Of a stretch of 32,834 nucleotides of DNA, positions 32,161 to 32,834 are shown piece by piece (position 1 is the stretch's first letter; each line of letters starts with the position of its first letter). The position numbers and the translations under genes are program-made. Location of the stretch: NCBI GenBank assembly GCA_947479475.1, contig CANJZW010000056.1, positions 1 to 32,834 on the forward strand, read 5' to 3'. This DNA comes from Chthoniobacteraceae bacterium. Lineage in GTDB: Bacteria > Verrucomicrobiota > Verrucomicrobiia > Chthoniobacterales > Chthoniobacteraceae. Under the pieces are notes generated by a model, which saw only the letters and a program-made list of their open reading frames with translations, had not been told where the DNA came from and ran no database searches.

Positions 32161-32719
32161 GGGGGGCAAAAATGCCCTTCCTCGTCGCTCAGCGGCCTTA
32201 ACAATCCCACGTTTAGGCTGAAAATTAACCGTGCTTATGATGCACGTCACGCGTGGCGAGCCGTTTTAGATAACGCATCGATCGGTGTGTATTTTATTCG
32301 GCACCAGCATCACTCCCTCTTTTTTCGGGAGCTTTCTTCTGGAGGCCTTGGAGTTATCAACATTTCGTATGAAAATATGGATATTCCAGCCCGTCTGACA
32401 GAAGATTCCGGGCAAGAGGACGAGGTCTAAGCGGGTGGCGTTTCTCGTGAAGTCTCGCTCCTACCAACCGTTCCGACACCAACTGCACACCCTCCCATCC
32501 GGCTCAATCGGTGGTAGGACGCGTTGCCGGAATCCTCGCTCGGCGTGGACTAGCACACACGTGTGTTTGGGCAGGGCCCGCAAAATGTGCGGCTTGATTC
32601 TGCTCTCCTCTGTCTCGCTGTAATGCGTGGTCCGCTTGCCGTTGGAGAAGCCCCCAAGTGCGTTTGATGATCTGGTTCTTTCCGAGGTGCAAGGGCCGAT
32701 ATGAAACTGGTCAGATCCG
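32161..32719. other. Terminal region without a recognised gene
   Basis: About 560 bases show no convincing gene. The sulfatase reading frame stays open past its stop to a TAA near 32430 but has no ATG before residue 70. A CTCCC/GGGAG hairpin with T-rich tail at 32313-32340 is a weak terminator. GATCTG and CAGATC near 32674 and 32712 can pair just before the strong terminator at 32720. The stretch 32341-32719 could belong to a non-coding RNA or a long leader, but I recognise no RNA family. Confidence 0.35.
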
Positions 32720-32746
32720 GCCGCTTTGAAAGCGGCGGTTTTTTCG
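32720..32746 (+). terminator. Strong rho-independent terminator
   Basis: GCCGCTT at 32720-32726 pairs perfectly with AAGCGGC at 32730-32736 around a TGA loop, followed by GGTTTTTTCGGTTT. It ends a rightward transcript although the last recognised rightward gene stops 560 bases earlier. It also lies about 70 bases before a possible gene start at 32815. Confidence 0.8.
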
Positions 32747-32814
32747 GTTTGCGGGCGGTTTTTCTTCACCCCTTCCACACAGATCTTTTTCTTTTTCTCT
32801 GTAACAAGGAAAAG

Positions 32815-32834
32815 ATGCAGCGGCCTGAAACAAC
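32815..32834 (+). CDS. Possible start of the next gene (partial)
   Basis: ATG at 32815 follows AAGGA (32806-32810) with a four-base spacer, one of the few clear Shine-Dalgarno sites in the window. Only MQRPET can be read before the window ends, so no function can be given. Confidence 0.3.

Noticed and set aside
32161..32430. Extension of the sulfatase frame past its stop
   Set aside because: No ATG, GTG or TTG with a ribosome-binding site early in the frame, and the protein ends in a standard way at 32160. Possible gene debris but not supported.
32461..32778. Minus-strand open frame of 105 codons at the right end
   Set aside because: It begins at GTG without a clear ribosome-binding site, crosses a strong plus-strand terminator, and has no recognised family. 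It might be a transposon remnant but I cannot show it.
1..32834. CRISPR array, rRNA, tRNA, tmRNA or prophage genes
   Set aside because: No regularly spaced repeats, no T-loop signatures in plausible cloverleaves, and no phage or defence gene families are visible.

Overview
The window looks like chromosomal DNA of a Gram-negative bacterium, most likely in the Verrucomicrobiota (or the wider PVC group). This is inferred from the gene repertoire, not from a marker search: a secreted sulfatase, a secreted acetyl-xylan-esterase-like hydrolase, a secreted sugar isomerase-like TIM barrel, paired M16 peptidases, an Ebo-type TatD hydrolase and a long RsmH variant. Envelope genes (arabinose-5-phosphate isomerase for Kdo, PBP2, a TonB-type energiser) point to an outer membrane. 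Most start codons lack a clear Shine-Dalgarno sequence.

Layout. 1-148: right end of an IS21-type element, with the last codons of istB and two copies of a 13-base repeat. 321-3152: two-gene M16 peptidase operon (one catalytic, one degenerate subunit). 7171-3172, minus strand: cytochrome b562-like protein, a small conserved protein, a TatD-type hydrolase, penicillin-binding protein 2 and dihydroneopterin aldolase (folB). 7409-9502: glmM and bioD. 10974-9499, minus: HtrA-type protease with two PDZ domains. 11037-12206: RlmI-type rRNA methyltransferase. 12951-12253, minus: pirin. 13163-15187: secreted alpha/beta hydrolase. 15785-15294, minus: DUF456 membrane protein. 15907-16383: peroxiredoxin. 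20102-16429, minus: M48 membrane protease, SAM methyltransferase and KdsD-type isomerase. 20254-21656: MazG-like pyrophosphohydrolase and RsmH. 21868-22140: small histidine-rich acidic protein. 22981-22322, minus: exported beta-carbonic anhydrase. 23278-24126: exported TIM-barrel protein. 24292-26580: complete polar amino-acid ABC importer. 26753-28795: ExbB, ExbD, a TonB-like protein and a membrane zinc-ribbon protein. 28849-30420: HEAT-repeat/RNA methyltransferase fusion. 30565-32160: sulfatase. 32161-32834: no clear gene, but a strong intrinsic terminator about 70 bases before what may be the start of the next gene.

How the parts relate. Much of the window serves the cell envelope: GlmM supplies glucosamine-1-phosphate for peptidoglycan and LPS, PBP2 crosslinks the wall, KdsD feeds Kdo synthesis, and HtrA and M48 handle protein quality control. 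Three RNA methyltransferases (RlmI, RsmH and the HEAT fusion) serve ribosome modification. The most unusual unit is the compact TonB-type operon: its TonB-like protein keeps the SxxxH membrane motif, but its ExbD carries Asn where the proton-conducting Asp normally sits. I see no defence system, CRISPR array, tRNA, rRNA or prophage.
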